Shown one piece after another: positions 1 through 5,913 of a DNA stretch of 8,454 nt. Both the position numbers and the translations under genes were made by a program. Source of the stretch: Myxococcales bacterium (GTDB lineage Bacteria > Myxococcota > Polyangia > Fen-1088). The notes beneath the pieces were generated by a model. The model had not been told where the DNA came from and did not search any database. It was given only the letters and a program-made list of their open reading frames with translations. Position 1 is the stretch's first letter. Each line of letters opens with the position of its first letter. The stretch covers positions 1,742 through 10,195 of the forward strand of contig PMCR01000260.1 in NCBI GenBank assembly GCA_003155465.1. The letters run 5' to 3'.

Positions 1-678
1 TCCATCGACCGCAATCTGCTGCACACCAGCTACGAGGGCGGCATCCTGGAGGACCCAGACGCCGAGCCGCCGGCCGAGATGTTCCAGCGCACCGTGGATC
101 CGCGGCGCGCCCCGGATCAGGCGGCCGAGGTGTCGATCTCCTTCGAACGAGGGATTCCGGTGGCGGTGGACGGCAAACCGCTATCGCCTGCGGCGCTGCT
201 GACCGAATTGAACAAGATGGCGGGCGCGCACGGGGTCGGACGCGCGGATGTGGTGGAGGACCGCTTTGTGGGAATGAAGAGCCGCGGCGTGTACGAGACA
301 CCGGGCGGAACCTTGCTCTACAAGGCCCACCGCGGGGTTGCGTCGTTGACCATGGATCGCGAGGCCATGCGTCTGCGCGACACCCTGGCGGTCGAGTACG
401 CTGGCCTGGTGTATCGTGGCTTCTGGTTCTCGCCTGAACGCGAGGCCTTGCAGAAGCTGGTCGACGACGTGAACCAGCCGGTCACCGGCACGGCCCGGCT
501 GCGCCTATACAAAGGCAGCCTCGCTCTCATCGGGCGCAGCGCACCCAGGTCGCTTTACCGCACGGACATCGTGACCTTCGAAGACGATCACGGCGCCTAC
601 GACCAGCGCGACGCAGGCGGGTTCATCCGCCTGAATGCGCTTCGCCTGCGCACCACCGCCAGCGCCCGACAGAAGTAG
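1..678 (+). CDS. argG: Argininosuccinate synthase, C-terminal part (5' end outside window)
   Basis: Cytoplasmic enzyme that joins citrulline and aspartate using ATP to give argininosuccinate, the penultimate step of arginine synthesis. The frame is open from base 1, so 225 residues of a protein normally about 400 long are present. The fragment begins SIDRNLLHTSYEGGILEDP, a well-conserved ArgG stretch, and continues with RTVDPRRAPD, VVEDRFVGMKSRGVYETPGG and LYKGSLALIGRS, all family hallmarks. By alignment from memory with the human enzyme, the Glu at 256-258 and the Tyr at 292-294, twelve residues apart, are the citrulline-contacting pair. One oddity is EDPD, where most homologues have EDPW. 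The ATP-binding N-terminal domain is not visible. The gene ends at TAG 676-678, and the next gene on this strand starts 196 bases later, so argG is probably the last gene of its transcript. Confidence 0.97.
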   Translation, partial: SIDRNLLHTSYEGGILEDPDAEPPAEMFQRTVDPRRAPDQAAEVSISFERGIPVAVDGKPLSPAALLTELNKMAGAHGVGRADVVEDRFVGMKSRGVYETPGGTLLYKAHRGVASLTMDREAMRLRDTLAVEYAGLVYRGFWFSPEREALQKLVDDVNQPVTGTARLRLYKGSLALIGRSAPRSLYRTDIVTFEDDHGAYDQRDAGGFIRLNALRLRTTASARQK

Positions 679-692
679 CCGGCTGCCCCACA

Positions 693-740
693 GCGAAAAA
701 GCCTGCGTTTCGCGACAGACTGCCGCTGCATGCGGTTCTT
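693..740 (+). terminator. Two small hairpins downstream of argG (weak terminator candidate)
   Basis: Just after the argG stop lie a 6-bp stem (GCGAAA 693-698 with TTTCGC 708-713, 9-nt loop) and a 4-bp stem (CCGC 723-726 with GCGG 732-735), the latter followed by TTCTTATT. Position and the short T-rich tail suit a terminator for argG, but both stems are short and the tail is broken, so this is tentative. Confidence 0.2.
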
Positions 741-863
741 ATTGATCCCCCGCCCACATGCGCCTACATCGACAACGCCATGACCTGGCGAGGCCAGTGG
801 TGAGCCATTCGGACGACCAGGGGCTACTGAGTGCTTAAGTCTCCGTTCACAGTTCCATTCACC

Positions 864-868
864 GGGAG
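864..868 (+). promoter_or_regulatory. Ribosome binding site of the GH5 gene
   Basis: GGGAG sits 6 bases before the ATG at 875. It supports that start, which also gives a proper lipoprotein signal peptide. I could not identify a convincing promoter in the 196-bp gap upstream. Confidence 0.6.
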
Positions 869-874
869 AAACGC

Positions 875-2443
875 ATGCAACGAGAGCACACGAGGCAACG
901 TGAAGTAGGTCTGGTTTCGGCGTCACTCCTGTACGCCGTCAGCGTGGGAATGCTGTTGCCTGCGTGCGGCAGCTCGGGCAACGGGCAGACCAGTTCCACA
1001 CCAACTGCAGGCTCGCCTTCCGGCGGCAGCGTGAGCACTGAGCCGCAAACCGGCGGTGCCACGTCAGTTGAAACGACCGACACTGGCGGGTTGCCGAGCA
1101 CCGGCGGCGTGACTGGCGCCGCTGGGGTGACCGGCCTAGCCGGTGAGACCGCCAGCGGCGGCACGCCGTCCACCGGTGGTTCAATCGCCCCCACCCCTGA
1201 TGCTGGCCCAGCCCCGGGTGGCTCCACTGGCCCTGGCAGTGAGCAGAGCACGGGCGGCGTCTCTATCTCTGGCGGAAACACCAGGACCGGAGGCGTGTCC
1301 AGGACCGGCGGCGTCTCAGCCTCAGGCGGGATTCCAAGCTCGGGCGGCGTGCCGAGCTCAGGCGGGGTCCCAAGCTCGGGCGGTGCGGGCACAGGTGGCA
1401 ACGCGGTCGCAGGTGGACCAGGCATGCGGGGCCTGACTCCGAAGGAGATTGTCAAGGACATGTTCCTTGGCTGGAATCTGGGCAACACATTCGATTCCAC
1501 CAGCGGAGGAGAAACCGGTTGGGGCAATCCCGTCACAACCCAAGCAATGATCGATCAAGTGAAGTCAGGAGGATTCAAGACGATAAGGATTCCCGTAACC
1601 TGGCAGAGCCACCTTGGCGCTGGTCCCACCTACACAATTGACAAGACATGGCTCGATAGGGTGGAGACAGTAGTGAACTACGTGCTCAAGGACGGGATGT
1701 ATGCCATCGTCAATACCCACCATGATGGCTGGTACAAACTGGCCACCGCAAGCCAATCTCAAGGAGAGGCCGAGACCACCGCGGTTTGGACCCAGATTGC
1801 CACTCGCTTCAAGGACTACAGTGACTATCTGATTCTTGAAACATTCAACGAACCACACGGAACGGTCAATGCGTATGGTGGCGGGAACGCCGAGCAACAA
1901 ACCGTGCTGAATGCGTATAACGCGGCAGCCGTCAAGGCGATCAGAGGCACAGGTGGAAACAACGCTTCGAGGATCATCATGATACCACCGCATGGTGCAA
2001 GCCCGGTCCAGGCTGCCGTAAAGGCCATGGTCATTCCCGACGACCCCAATATCATTATCTCGGTTCACACCTACTACCCAACTGGATTCGGCCTGAATGG
2101 GAACCCCACAACTTGGGGGGCAAGCGCTTCTGAATACACTGCCATGGGGGCTTCACTCGACCAGATCGCCAGCTGGTTGCCCGACCGGTCCATCGTAGTT
2201 GGCGAATGGGGTTCTGTTGCCAAGGATGAGCTGGCTTCCAGGGTCAAACACGCCAAGGCCTATACTCAAGACGTAACGAAGAGGGGCATGTGTCCTGTGT
2301 GGTGGGACAATGGGGGCGGAGATTTTGGTTTGCTCAACCGAAAGGCCAACCCTCCCACTTGGACCTACCCGACAATTGTTGCCGCCCTGAAAGAAGGTTC
2401 TACAGCAGGTTCCGCACCAGGTGCCACGGACGCAGTCCCCTGA
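875..2443 (+). CDS. Secreted GH5 endoglucanase-like lipoprotein with Gly-rich linker
   Basis: Predicted glycoside hydrolase family 5 enzyme (beta-1,4-glucanase or related, probably subfamily 4-like), exported and lipid-anchored. The 522 residues comprise a signal peptide with hydrophobic core 11-28 and LPAC ending at Cys31 (Pro at -2 is unusual for a lipobox); a low-complexity Ser/Thr-Gly-Gly linker to about residue 185; and a catalytic domain of about 188-508. Visible GH5 signatures are GWNLGNTFD (199-207), RIPVTW, NTHHDGW with His282-His283, FNEP with acid/base Glu326, HTYYP with His398, VVGEWG with nucleophile Glu444, and WWDNGG at 476-481. All expected catalytic residues are present, so the enzyme should be active; substrate (cellulose, xyloglucan, mannan) cannot be read from sequence. 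The ATG has a GGGAG ribosome site. The catalytic half is far less GC-rich than the linker and neighbouring genes, suggesting acquisition of that domain. The gene is flanked by unrelated housekeeping genes and converges on coaE. Confidence 0.94.
   Translation: MQREHTRQREVGLVSASLLYAVSVGMLLPACGSSGNGQTSSTPTAGSPSGGSVSTEPQTGGATSVETTDTGGLPSTGGVTGAAGVTGLAGETASGGTPSTGGSIAPTPDAGPAPGGSTGPGSEQSTGGVSISGGNTRTGGVSRTGGVSASGGIPSSGGVPSSGGVPSSGGAGTGGNAVAGGPGMRGLTPKEIVKDMFLGWNLGNTFDSTSGGETGWGNPVTTQAMIDQVKSGGFKTIRIPVTWQSHLGAGPTYTIDKTWLDRVETVVNYVLKDGMYAIVNTHHDGWYKLATASQSQGEAETTAVWTQIATRFKDYSDYLILETFNEPHGTVNAYGGGNAEQQTVLNAYNAAAVKAIRGTGGNNASRIIMIPPHGASPVQAAVKAMVIPDDPNIIISVHTYYPTGFGLNGNPTTWGASASEYTAMGASLDQIASWLPDRSIVVGEWGSVAKDELASRVKHAKAYTQDVTKRGMCPVWWDNGGGDFGLLNRKANPPTWTYPTIVAALKEGSTAGSAPGATDAVP
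1283..1390 (+). repeat. Six tandem 18-bp units in the GH5 linker
   Basis: Six imperfect 18-base units start at 1283, 1301, 1319, 1337, 1355 and 1373 (for example AGCTCGGGCGGCGTGCCG). They encode hexapeptides RTGGVS, RTGGVS, ASGGIP, SSGGVP, SSGGVP and SSGGAG, residues 137-172. Looser GG-containing repeats extend upstream to about 1020. The units stay in frame and end where the catalytic domain nears, so they are a flexible spacer. Unit number is likely to vary among strains through slippage (inference). Confidence 0.9.
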
Positions 2444-2470
2444 GAAGACAGTTGCGGCGCCGACAAACCG

Positions 2471-2483
2471 GCCTGACGCAGGC
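2471..2483. terminator. Small hairpin between convergent GH5 gene and coaE
   Basis: GCCTG (2471-2475) pairs with CAGGC (2479-2483) across a 3-nt loop, 28 bases after the GH5 stop and 61 bases after the coaE stop on the other strand. Being symmetric it could serve both genes. Neither side has a proper T-run, so it is only a candidate for a shared terminator in this 100-bp convergent gap. Confidence 0.25.
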
Positions 2484-2543
2484 GAGCCGATTCGCTTGAT
2501 GACCGGTCGTCGGTTCCGAGGCCGGGACCGGCCACCCGACCAG

Positions 2544-3155
2544 CTACCAACTTGCGAGAGGCGGCACCAGCAGCCTGCGCACTAGGCCCTCCACCTGGTG
2601 CTGGGTAGCTGCTTCGTCGCCAGAGTTGTCGATGACCTCCGTGGCGACCCGGCGCTTGTCTTCCAGGGGAAGCTGGGCGCTCAATCGCGCCAGGACCTGC
2701 CCCCGGGTGTAGCCCGCGCGGGCCATCACCCGGGTGATCTGTTGCTCCTCGGTGGCCGCAACCACCACCAAGCCGTCTAGTTGGCTGTGTAGGCCGGTTT
2801 CGACCAGCAAGGCGGCCTCAAGAAACGCGAGTTGGAAGCCCTGTTGTCGGAGTGCGCCGGCCTGATCGAACGCCCGCTCCATGATGCGCGGATGGGTAAT
2901 GGCCTCCAGGCGCGCGCGGCCGGCAGGGTCGGCGAAGATGCGCTCCGCCAGTCTCTTGCGATCGATGCCGCCATCCGGGTCGATGACATCAGGCCAGGCA
3001 GCCACAATCTCGGCATGGGCAGGCTGGCCCGGCTGCACAACCTGGCGAGCCAGAAGGTCGGCATCAATGACCGGCACGCCCAGGTCGCGAAGCATGCGTG
3101 CCACGGTGGACTTGCCGGTGCCGATGCCCCCGGTGAGGCCGACCAACTTGAACAT
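2544..3155 (-). CDS. coaE: Dephospho-CoA kinase
   Basis: Catalyses the last step of coenzyme A synthesis, ATP-dependent phosphorylation of the 3'-hydroxyl of dephospho-CoA, in the cytoplasm. The 203 residues match the usual family length. The protein opens MFKLVGLTGGIGTGKST, with the Walker A loop at residues 9-17 (Thr13 where Ser is more common). IDAD follows at 30-33, then ITHPRI, a lid-region stretch ending in RAGYTRGQ, and VIDNSGD near the C-terminus, all typical of CoaE. The ATG at 3153-3155 is chosen because the family starts a few residues before the P-loop. No Shine-Dalgarno-like sequence precedes it (the bases before it read AATCTCCCGC on the coding strand). It is divergent from engB across 186 bp that contain an inverted-repeat element, and convergent with the GH5 gene. 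Confidence 0.97.
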   Translation of the reverse strand: MFKLVGLTGGIGTGKSTVARMLRDLGVPVIDADLLARQVVQPGQPAHAEIVAAWPDVIDPDGGIDRKRLAERIFADPAGRARLEAITHPRIMERAFDQAGALRQQGFQLAFLEAALLVETGLHSQLDGLVVVAATEEQQITRVMARAGYTRGQVLARLSAQLPLEDKRRVATEVIDNSGDEAATQHQVEGLVRRLLVPPLASW

Positions 3156-3166
3156 GCGGGAGATTC

Positions 3167-3301
3167 TAGCTTCTTCACCACAGAGAGCACAGAGGTCACA
3201 GAGCCGGACCAGAAGAAGAAGGGTTGGGGCCTGCGCGATCCAGACTTCTTCTTACCATCCGATCTCCGTGTTCTCTGTGCCCTCTGTGGTGAGAAAAGCT
3301 A
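3167..3301. repeat. CACAGAG inverted-repeat element in the coaE/engB divergent gap
   Basis: The left arm 3167-3203 runs TAGCTTCTTCACCACAGAG and onward. The right arm 3264-3301 reads as its reverse complement, TAGCTTTTCTCACCACAGAG and onward, with about four mismatches over the inner 29 bases and a small offset near the ends. The 60-base centre holds a second nested pair, AAGAAGAAG (3213-3221) with CTTCTTCTT (3245-3253). The arms themselves consist of repeating CACAGAG-like heptamer/octamer units. Because of the symmetry both strands can be read as a threonine/glutamate-rich peptide (TTESTEVTE on one strand, TTEGTENTE on the other), but no credible gene is there. From memory, CACAGAG-type inverted repeats are scattered between genes in many unrelated bacterial genomes; the family name and function are unknown to me. 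No transposase and no clear target-site duplication are visible. Confidence 0.85.
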
Positions 3302-3341
3302 ACCACCTCGCCGACGAGAAGTTCTGTAGACTATCGGCATT

Positions 3342-3995
3342 ATGCCCAAGCCCGCCCTGCCGACCGTACTCGATGCTGTCTTTCTGGCCGAGGCGCGCGA
3401 GGTCGGCCATTTGCCGCCCGAGGGGCCGGCCGAGGTGGCCATCGCGGGCCGCTCCAACGTGGGCAAATCGACGCTGCTCAACCGCTTGGCGGGCCGGCGC
3501 ACCCTGGCTCGGGTATCCAAGACACCGGGGCGGACCCGCGGGATCATCTTCTATGACCTGGCCCTGCGCCTGCCAGGAACCAGCGAAAAGCACTCGCTGC
3601 GCTTGGTGGACCTGCCCGGCTACGGCTACGCCCAGGTTTCTCGCGACGAGCGCAAGGCCTGGCAGCGCCTGGTGGAAGGCTATGTGAAGGCGCGGGGATC
3701 GCTGCGCCTGTTTCTCATCTTGCTCGACGCGCGCCGGGCGCCAGGGGACGAGGAAATCCAACTTGTGGAATGGCTGAAAAGCGAGCGCGTGCCGATCTAC
3801 CTGGTGGTGACCAAGACTGACAAGCTTCGCGCGGCCGAGCACGGGGCCGCCCGCGGCAAAGCGCGCGGGGCGTTCGGGGCCAACGCCCCGATGGTGTCGC
3901 TGGTCTCGGGAGAAACCGGCGAGGGGGTGGACGCGCTGTGGGCCATGCTGGTCGAGGCGACTGGTCTACGCGACGGCGGCCCCAAGCCTTTGTAG
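3342..3995 (+). CDS. engB: Ribosome biogenesis GTP-binding protein EngB/YsxC/YihA
   Basis: Small TRAFAC-class GTPase needed for late assembly of the 50S ribosomal subunit; cytoplasmic and usually essential. The 217 residues are slightly longer than the usual 195-210. All G motifs are visible: G1 GRSNVGKST at 36-44, G2 TPGRT at 61-65, G3 DLPGYGYA at 89-96, G4 TKTD at 156-159, and a G5-type SGETGEG near 187-193. GRSNVGKS and DLPGYGYA are diagnostic of EngB rather than Era or Der. The ATG at 3342 gives a normal N-terminus (PTVLDAVFLAEA precedes G1) but has no Shine-Dalgarno. TAGACT 10 bases upstream could be a -10 box of a near-leaderless transcript, with no good -35 box. The gene is divergent from coaE, and 110 bp separate it from the rimI-led cluster. 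Confidence 0.96.
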   Translation: MPKPALPTVLDAVFLAEAREVGHLPPEGPAEVAIAGRSNVGKSTLLNRLAGRRTLARVSKTPGRTRGIIFYDLALRLPGTSEKHSLRLVDLPGYGYAQVSRDERKAWQRLVEGYVKARGSLRLFLILLDARRAPGDEEIQLVEWLKSERVPIYLVVTKTDKLRAAEHGAARGKARGAFGANAPMVSLVSGETGEGVDALWAMLVEATGLRDGGPKPL

Positions 3996-4024
3996 GCTGT
4001 CAAAGCTCCGGGGCACACCAGCGA

Positions 4025-4059
4025 AGTGACGACGGGCTGAAACTTGACTCGTCGTCATT
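4025..4059. repeat. Inverted repeat TGACGACG/CGTCGTCA upstream of rimI
   Basis: TGACGACG (4027-4034) is matched by CGTCGTCA (4050-4057), perfect over 8 bp with a 15-base spacer. Allowing one G-T pair the stem reaches 10 bp (4025-4034 with 4050-4059). The arm centres are 23 bp apart, about two helical turns, as for a dimeric repressor or activator. It overlaps the -35 box of the candidate promoter at 4044-4073. As RNA it could instead be the 3' hairpin of engB, although no T-run follows. Confidence 0.5.
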
Positions 4060-4073
4060 GATATCCGGACAAT
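4044..4073 (+). promoter_or_regulatory. Candidate sigma-70-type promoter for the rimI cluster
   Basis: TTGACT (4044-4049, five of six consensus bases) and GACAAT (4068-4073, four of six) are separated by 18 bases. A start site near 4080 would leave a leader of about 25 bases before the GTG at 4106. The match is moderate and no other sigma-70 pair in this gap is better. Confidence 0.3.
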
Positions 4074-4096
4074 GTAGAAACCTACCGTCAACCTGC

Positions 4097-4105
4097 AGGT
4101 GATCC
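4097..4105 (+). promoter_or_regulatory. Extended ribosome binding site fixing the rimI GTG start
   Basis: AGGTGATCC directly before GTG 4106 is complementary to the conserved 3' end of bacterial 16S rRNA (…GGATCACCTCCTT) over nine bases. In that register the usual GGAGG-pairing core falls at a normal distance upstream, so the match supports initiation at this GTG rather than at a later ATG. Confidence 0.5.
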
Positions 4106-4579
4106 GTGGCCGTCAACAAGGCGTCTCAGCCGTACCTCATCCAGCCGCTCACCCCGGCCGACCTGGACGCGGTCATGGAGATCGAACGCCTGTCGTTCCG
4201 CACCCCTTGGCTGCGTCAGGCCTTTGAGGATGAACTAGCGCGACCCTGGGCGCGCGTCGAGGTCCTGCGCGACGCTGTCACCGGCCGCCCGGTGGCGTTC
4301 GCCGATTACTGGCTGGTGGCCGACGAGCTGCACATCCTCAACATCGCGACCCACCCCGAAGCGCGACGCCAGGGCCATGGCGCGCGCCTTCTGCGACATA
4401 TTCTGGAGGTGGCCCGGCGGGCCAGCTACAGGACCGTCGAGCTCGAAGTGCGCCGGTCGAACCTGGCAGCGCAGGCGCTCTATCACCGCTTCCAGTTCCG
4501 GCAGGTCGGCATCCGCCCTCGCTACTATGAGGACAACGACGAGGATGCCGTGCTCATGACCCTGAGGCTGCAAGGCTAG
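4106..4579 (+). CDS. rimI: RimI-type GNAT N-acetyltransferase (ribosomal protein S18 alanine acetyltransferase family)
   Basis: GNAT enzyme that transfers acetyl from acetyl-CoA to a protein N-terminus; the family's classical substrate is ribosomal protein S18. The 157 residues match the family length. Visible features are IERLSF near 26-31, the HILNIAT strand at 76-82, the acetyl-CoA loop RRQGHG at 87-92, LEVRRSN at 113-119, ALYHRF around Tyr126, and YYEDNDEDAVLM at the C-terminus. Glu114 and Tyr126 have the same spacing as the catalytic Glu103/Tyr115 of Salmonella RimI (from memory). The start is GTG, supported by the AGGTGATCC site just upstream and by the position of the domain. It is first in a four-gene co-directional cluster, and only three bases separate its TAG from the ATG of the deacetylase gene. 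RimI is often found beside tsaB or tsaD; that is not the case here. Exact substrate is unproven. Confidence 0.88.
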   Translation: MAVNKASQPYLIQPLTPADLDAVMEIERLSFRTPWLRQAFEDELARPWARVEVLRDAVTGRPVAFADYWLVADELHILNIATHPEARRQGHGARLLRHILEVARRASYRTVELEVRRSNLAAQALYHRFQFRQVGIRPRYYEDNDEDAVLMTLRLQG

Positions 4580-4582
4580 TCG

Positions 4583-5455
4583 ATGGACGCGCTGCTTTTC
4601 GCACTCGTGCTTTTTGCCGAGGCAGACGCCGCGGCGCCAGATGACGCCGAACCGGTCATGGACGCCGCACCGATGGCAGACAGCGCGCCGATGGCAGATG
4701 CCGCGCCACCTGCGAATCGGCTGCCCGATTTTGCGATTGCGCGGATGCGCACCCACGAGCGGGTGGTGGCACTGACCTTCGATGCTTGCGCGACGTTGAA
4801 GCAAGACAACGGCTTCGATCGTGAGGTGTTCGACATCTTGAAGCGCGAGCAGATCCCGATGACAGTGTTCCCCACCGGCCGCTGGATCGAAACCCATCCC
4901 GCCGAGGCCAAGGAGTTGGCTGCCCAGGCTTGGATCGAATTCGGCAACCATTCCTACTCGCACGCCCGCATGACCCGCCTCCCGCGGCGCAAAGCGGTCG
5001 CGCAGATCGTGCGCACCGAGGCAATAGTCACTGAGCTGGGCCGCAAGTCGGTCGCCTTTCGCCCGCCTGCGGGCGCGTGGAACCGATCCGTCGTGCGTCT
5101 GGCGGCCAGGCAACACCTGCCCACCGTCGAATGGGACGTGGTTTCTGGCGATGCGGGCGGCCACATCGCCGCAGCAAAGATAGTCGCCACCGTGCTAGCA
5201 AGCGCCAAGCCAGGGTCGATCGTGATCTTCCACATCAATGGGCGCGCGCCCCACACCAAGGAGGCCCTGCCTGAAATCATTCACGGCCTGCGCAAGCAAG
5301 GCTTTGAATTCGTCACTGTGTCGGATCTTCTACAACGGCCTGATGCCCAGCCGGTCTCCGCCCGGCCGGCACCCTTTGGCTATCGCCCCCTGCGTGCCCG
5401 CCAGCAAGGGCAAAAGAGGGAACAAGGAGTCGTCGATGCGCATCCTCCGGGCTAG
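4583..5455 (+). CDS. Polysaccharide deacetylase (NodB/CE4 domain), probably exported
   Basis: Predicted metal-dependent removal of N- or O-acetyl groups from a polysaccharide such as peptidoglycan or a chitin-like polymer, probably in the envelope. Of 290 residues, 60-235 form a NodB domain: motif 1 TFDAC with catalytic-base Asp67, VFPTG at 95-99, motif 2 NHSYSH with metal-binding His123 and His127, motif 3 RPPAGAWN starting at Arg160, VVSGDAGG at 186-193, and motif 5 IVIFHING with His217. Ala68 replaces the second Asp of the commoner TFDD; TFDAC is known in a CE4 subgroup, so activity is still expected. Residues 3-12 are hydrophobic and could be a signal peptide cut after Ala14 or Ala18, but no Lys/Arg precedes them. 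A MADxAP repeat follows. In-frame Met26, Met31 or Met37 are alternative starts that would lose the export signal. The basic C-terminal tail (from about 252) is not recognised. Its 3' end overlaps the next gene by 20 bases. Confidence 0.9.
   Translation: MDALLFALVLFAEADAAAPDDAEPVMDAAPMADSAPMADAAPPANRLPDFAIARMRTHERVVALTFDACATLKQDNGFDREVFDILKREQIPMTVFPTGRWIETHPAEAKELAAQAWIEFGNHSYSHARMTRLPRRKAVAQIVRTEAIVTELGRKSVAFRPPAGAWNRSVVRLAARQHLPTVEWDVVSGDAGGHIAAAKIVATVLASAKPGSIVIFHINGRAPHTKEALPEIIHGLRKQGFEFVTVSDLLQRPDAQPVSARPAPFGYRPLRARQQGQKREQGVVDAHPPG
4658..4708 (+). repeat. Short in-frame MADxAP repeat at the deacetylase N-terminus
   Basis: Three consecutive related units start at 4658 (15 bases), 4673 (18) and 4691 (18), encoding MDAAP, MADSAP and MADAAP. 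They form an acidic, alanine-rich spacer between the presumed signal peptide and the NodB domain. Each begins with ATG, which makes automatic start choice unreliable here. Confidence 0.6.
5424..5429 (+). promoter_or_regulatory. Ribosome binding site of the second GNAT gene
   Basis: AAGGAG lies 6 bases before ATG 5436, inside the last codons of the deacetylase gene. It is among the best Shine-Dalgarno sequences in the window. It decides the start of the GNAT gene over longer in-frame readings that begin inside the deacetylase, and implies independent re-initiation. Confidence 0.7.
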
Positions 5456-5891
5456 GGCCGCGGCGGCCCGCCGCCAGGCTGAATGGATCGTCACCATGGA
5501 GCCGTGGCTGTCCATGGGATTTCGGGCTGCGCCGCTCGGGCGGTGGCTATTCCGGCGCGCCCGTGCCGGCTGCGTGCTGGCGGCCGTCCACCAGAACGCG
5601 ATCCTTGGAATCCTGGTGTTTCAGCCCGACTTCTTGCTCGGCACCTTCATCGCGCTGCTCGCGGTGCGGCCGCAGGCCGCGGGCCATGGCGTGGGTCGGG
5701 CCCTGGTCGGGCGCATTACCCGCGAAACCTTCGCCCATCGCCGTTGGTTGTATGTATCGTCGGACAGCAAGAACCGGCTTGCCGCGCGTTTCTACAAGAA
5801 GCTCGGTTTTGCGCGGGTGGCCCGCCTGGCGGACCTGGTTTGCGAAAACCGTGTGGAGATCTTGTGGCGCAAGAAGCGCATTGAGACCTGA
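5436..5891 (+). CDS. GNAT family N-acetyltransferase, substrate unknown
   Basis: Acetyl-CoA-dependent acetyltransferase of the GNAT fold; 151 residues, a complete single domain. The start at ATG 5436 rests on AAGGAG 6 bases upstream. Visible features are a basic N-terminus (RILRARAAAARRQ), the beta-strand LGILVFQP-like region at 57-64, the FIALLAV strand at 71-77 leading into the acetyl-CoA loop QAAGHGVG (80-87, fitting Q/R-x-x-G-x-G), then LYVSSDSKN and ARFYKKLGF, the usual GNAT motif B with its Tyr. It lacks the LEVR and YYxDNxEDA signatures of RimI, so it is not a duplicate of the first gene of the cluster. It overlaps the deacetylase by 20 bases and stops 22 bases before the kinase start, consistent with one transcript. 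The target (small molecule or protein) cannot be told from sequence. Confidence 0.86.
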   Translation: MRILRARAAAARRQAEWIVTMEPWLSMGFRAAPLGRWLFRRARAGCVLAAVHQNAILGILVFQPDFLLGTFIALLAVRPQAAGHGVGRALVGRITRETFAHRRWLYVSSDSKNRLAARFYKKLGFARVARLADLVCENRVEILWRKKRIET

Positions 5892-5913
5892 CTGTCTGCA
5901 AGAGTTAATTGCC

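Noticed and set aside
1283..1390. Possible CRISPR-like array
   Set aside because: The 18-bp units are directly adjacent without spacers and encode an in-frame hexapeptide repeat, so this is a protein linker.
859..1536. Open reading frame on the minus strand with proline-rich PPELGT-type repeats
   Set aside because: It is the antisense image of the Gly-Gly linker of the GH5 gene; the repeated GC-rich codons keep both strands open. It has no ribosome site and no recognisable domain, whereas the plus-strand frame leads into a complete GH5 domain.
3327..3332. TAGACT as the -10 box of an engB promoter giving a leaderless transcript
   Set aside because: The hexamer is only 10 bases before the ATG, but no acceptable -35 box is found at the right distance (CACCTC there), so it is not listed as a feature.
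2881..3687. Plus-strand frame running from inside coaE through the CACAGAG element into engB
   Set aside because: It is antisense to coaE, crosses the repeat, and lies out of frame with engB; the Thr/Glu- or Ser-rich part is simply the translated repeat.
4235..5164. Long minus-strand frame opposite rimI and the deacetylase
   Set aside because: It spans two well-supported genes on the other strand and has no recognisable motif; a high-GC shadow frame.
5238..5435. Upstream in-frame extension of the second GNAT gene
   Set aside because: The extra 66 residues would be read out of frame through the deacetylase C-terminal domain (the His217 motif 5 lies just upstream), and a strong AAGGAG at the right distance marks ATG 5436.
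5563..5913. Upstream in-frame extension of the ankyrin kinase to 5563
   Set aside because: This part overlaps the GNAT domain in another frame and has no kinase features; the kinase homology begins just before the Gly-rich loop, so a start near 5914 is preferred.
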